Source: Erwinia pyrifoliae DSM 12163 (GTDB lineage: Bacteria > Pseudomonadota > Gammaproteobacteria > Enterobacterales > Enterobacteriaceae). Taken from it: a stretch of DNA of 17,035 nt. The first letter of the stretch is position 1. Every line of letters begins with the position of its first letter. Location: the NCBI RefSeq assembly GCF_000026985.1, contig NC_017390.1, positions 2,107,808-2,124,842 on the forward strand, read 5' to 3'. Position numbers and translations under genes: made by a program. Of the stretch, positions 16,985-17,035 are shown piece after piece. A model generated the notes under the pieces. The model did not search any database. It was given only the letters and a program-made list of their open reading frames with translations, and was not told where the DNA came from.

Positions 16985-17035
16985 TCGAGGCGGTTTTCCG
17001 AATAAATCGGCAGTCAGGACAATGGACCCTGTAAA

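Noticed and set aside
16930..17035. Insertion-sequence end at the right edge
   Set aside because: Inverted repeats are present, but they overlap each other, and no transposase, terminal repeat pair or target duplication can be seen.

Overview
The window is a piece of enterobacterial chromosome. Its backbone follows the order I know from Escherichia coli: rsxC-rsxD-rsxG-rsxE-nth, then dtpA, gst, pdxY, tyrS, pdxH, anmK, slyB, slyA. The proteins are clearly E. coli-like in length and motifs but diverged. Long Ala/Lys repeats in RsxC and the accessory content make an Erwinia/Pantoea-type member of the Enterobacterales plausible. That is inference; the sequence alone does not name the species.

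Region 1 (1-3335, + strand) is the tail of the Rsx/Rnf operon. The C-terminal repeat region of rsxC is followed by rsxD, rsxG, rsxE and the DNA glycosylase gene nth, all abutting or overlapping by a few bases. The complex is a membrane electron-transfer machine that keeps SoxR reduced in E. coli.

Region 2 (about 3336-7300, - strand) is a betI-betB-betA choline-to-glycine-betaine operon placed between nth and dtpA, which are neighbours in E. coli. The choline transporter gene betT, divergent from betI in E. coli, is not next to it. The betI promoter reads cleanly (TTGAAC-N17-TATAAT), with a perfect palindrome over the -35 element and a second palindrome exactly 22 bp away.

Region 3 (7747-14804) holds dtpA (+), gst (+), then a - strand group anmK, pdxH, tyrS, pdxY (listed in direction of transcription). 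tyrS ends in a strong terminator only about 25 bp before pdxY. The lysozyme-inhibitor gene mliC, which sits between anmK and pdxH in E. coli, is missing; a short stretch resembling its lipoprotein signal peptide, followed by a stop, may be its relic. An unrecognised 89-codon frame and several palindromes fill the dtpA-gst gap.

Region 4 (14805-17035) carries slyB (+) and slyA (-), convergent on a shared bidirectional terminator. slyA has a TTG start and a near-perfect SlyA operator. Beyond slyA the E. coli gene order is lost. An attenuator- or small-RNA-like hairpin is followed by an unrecognised gene for a 126-residue protein built of 11-residue coiled-coil repeats and ending in one membrane segment. 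This last gene is the most unusual item in the window. No rRNA, tRNA, CRISPR array or insertion sequence was recognised.
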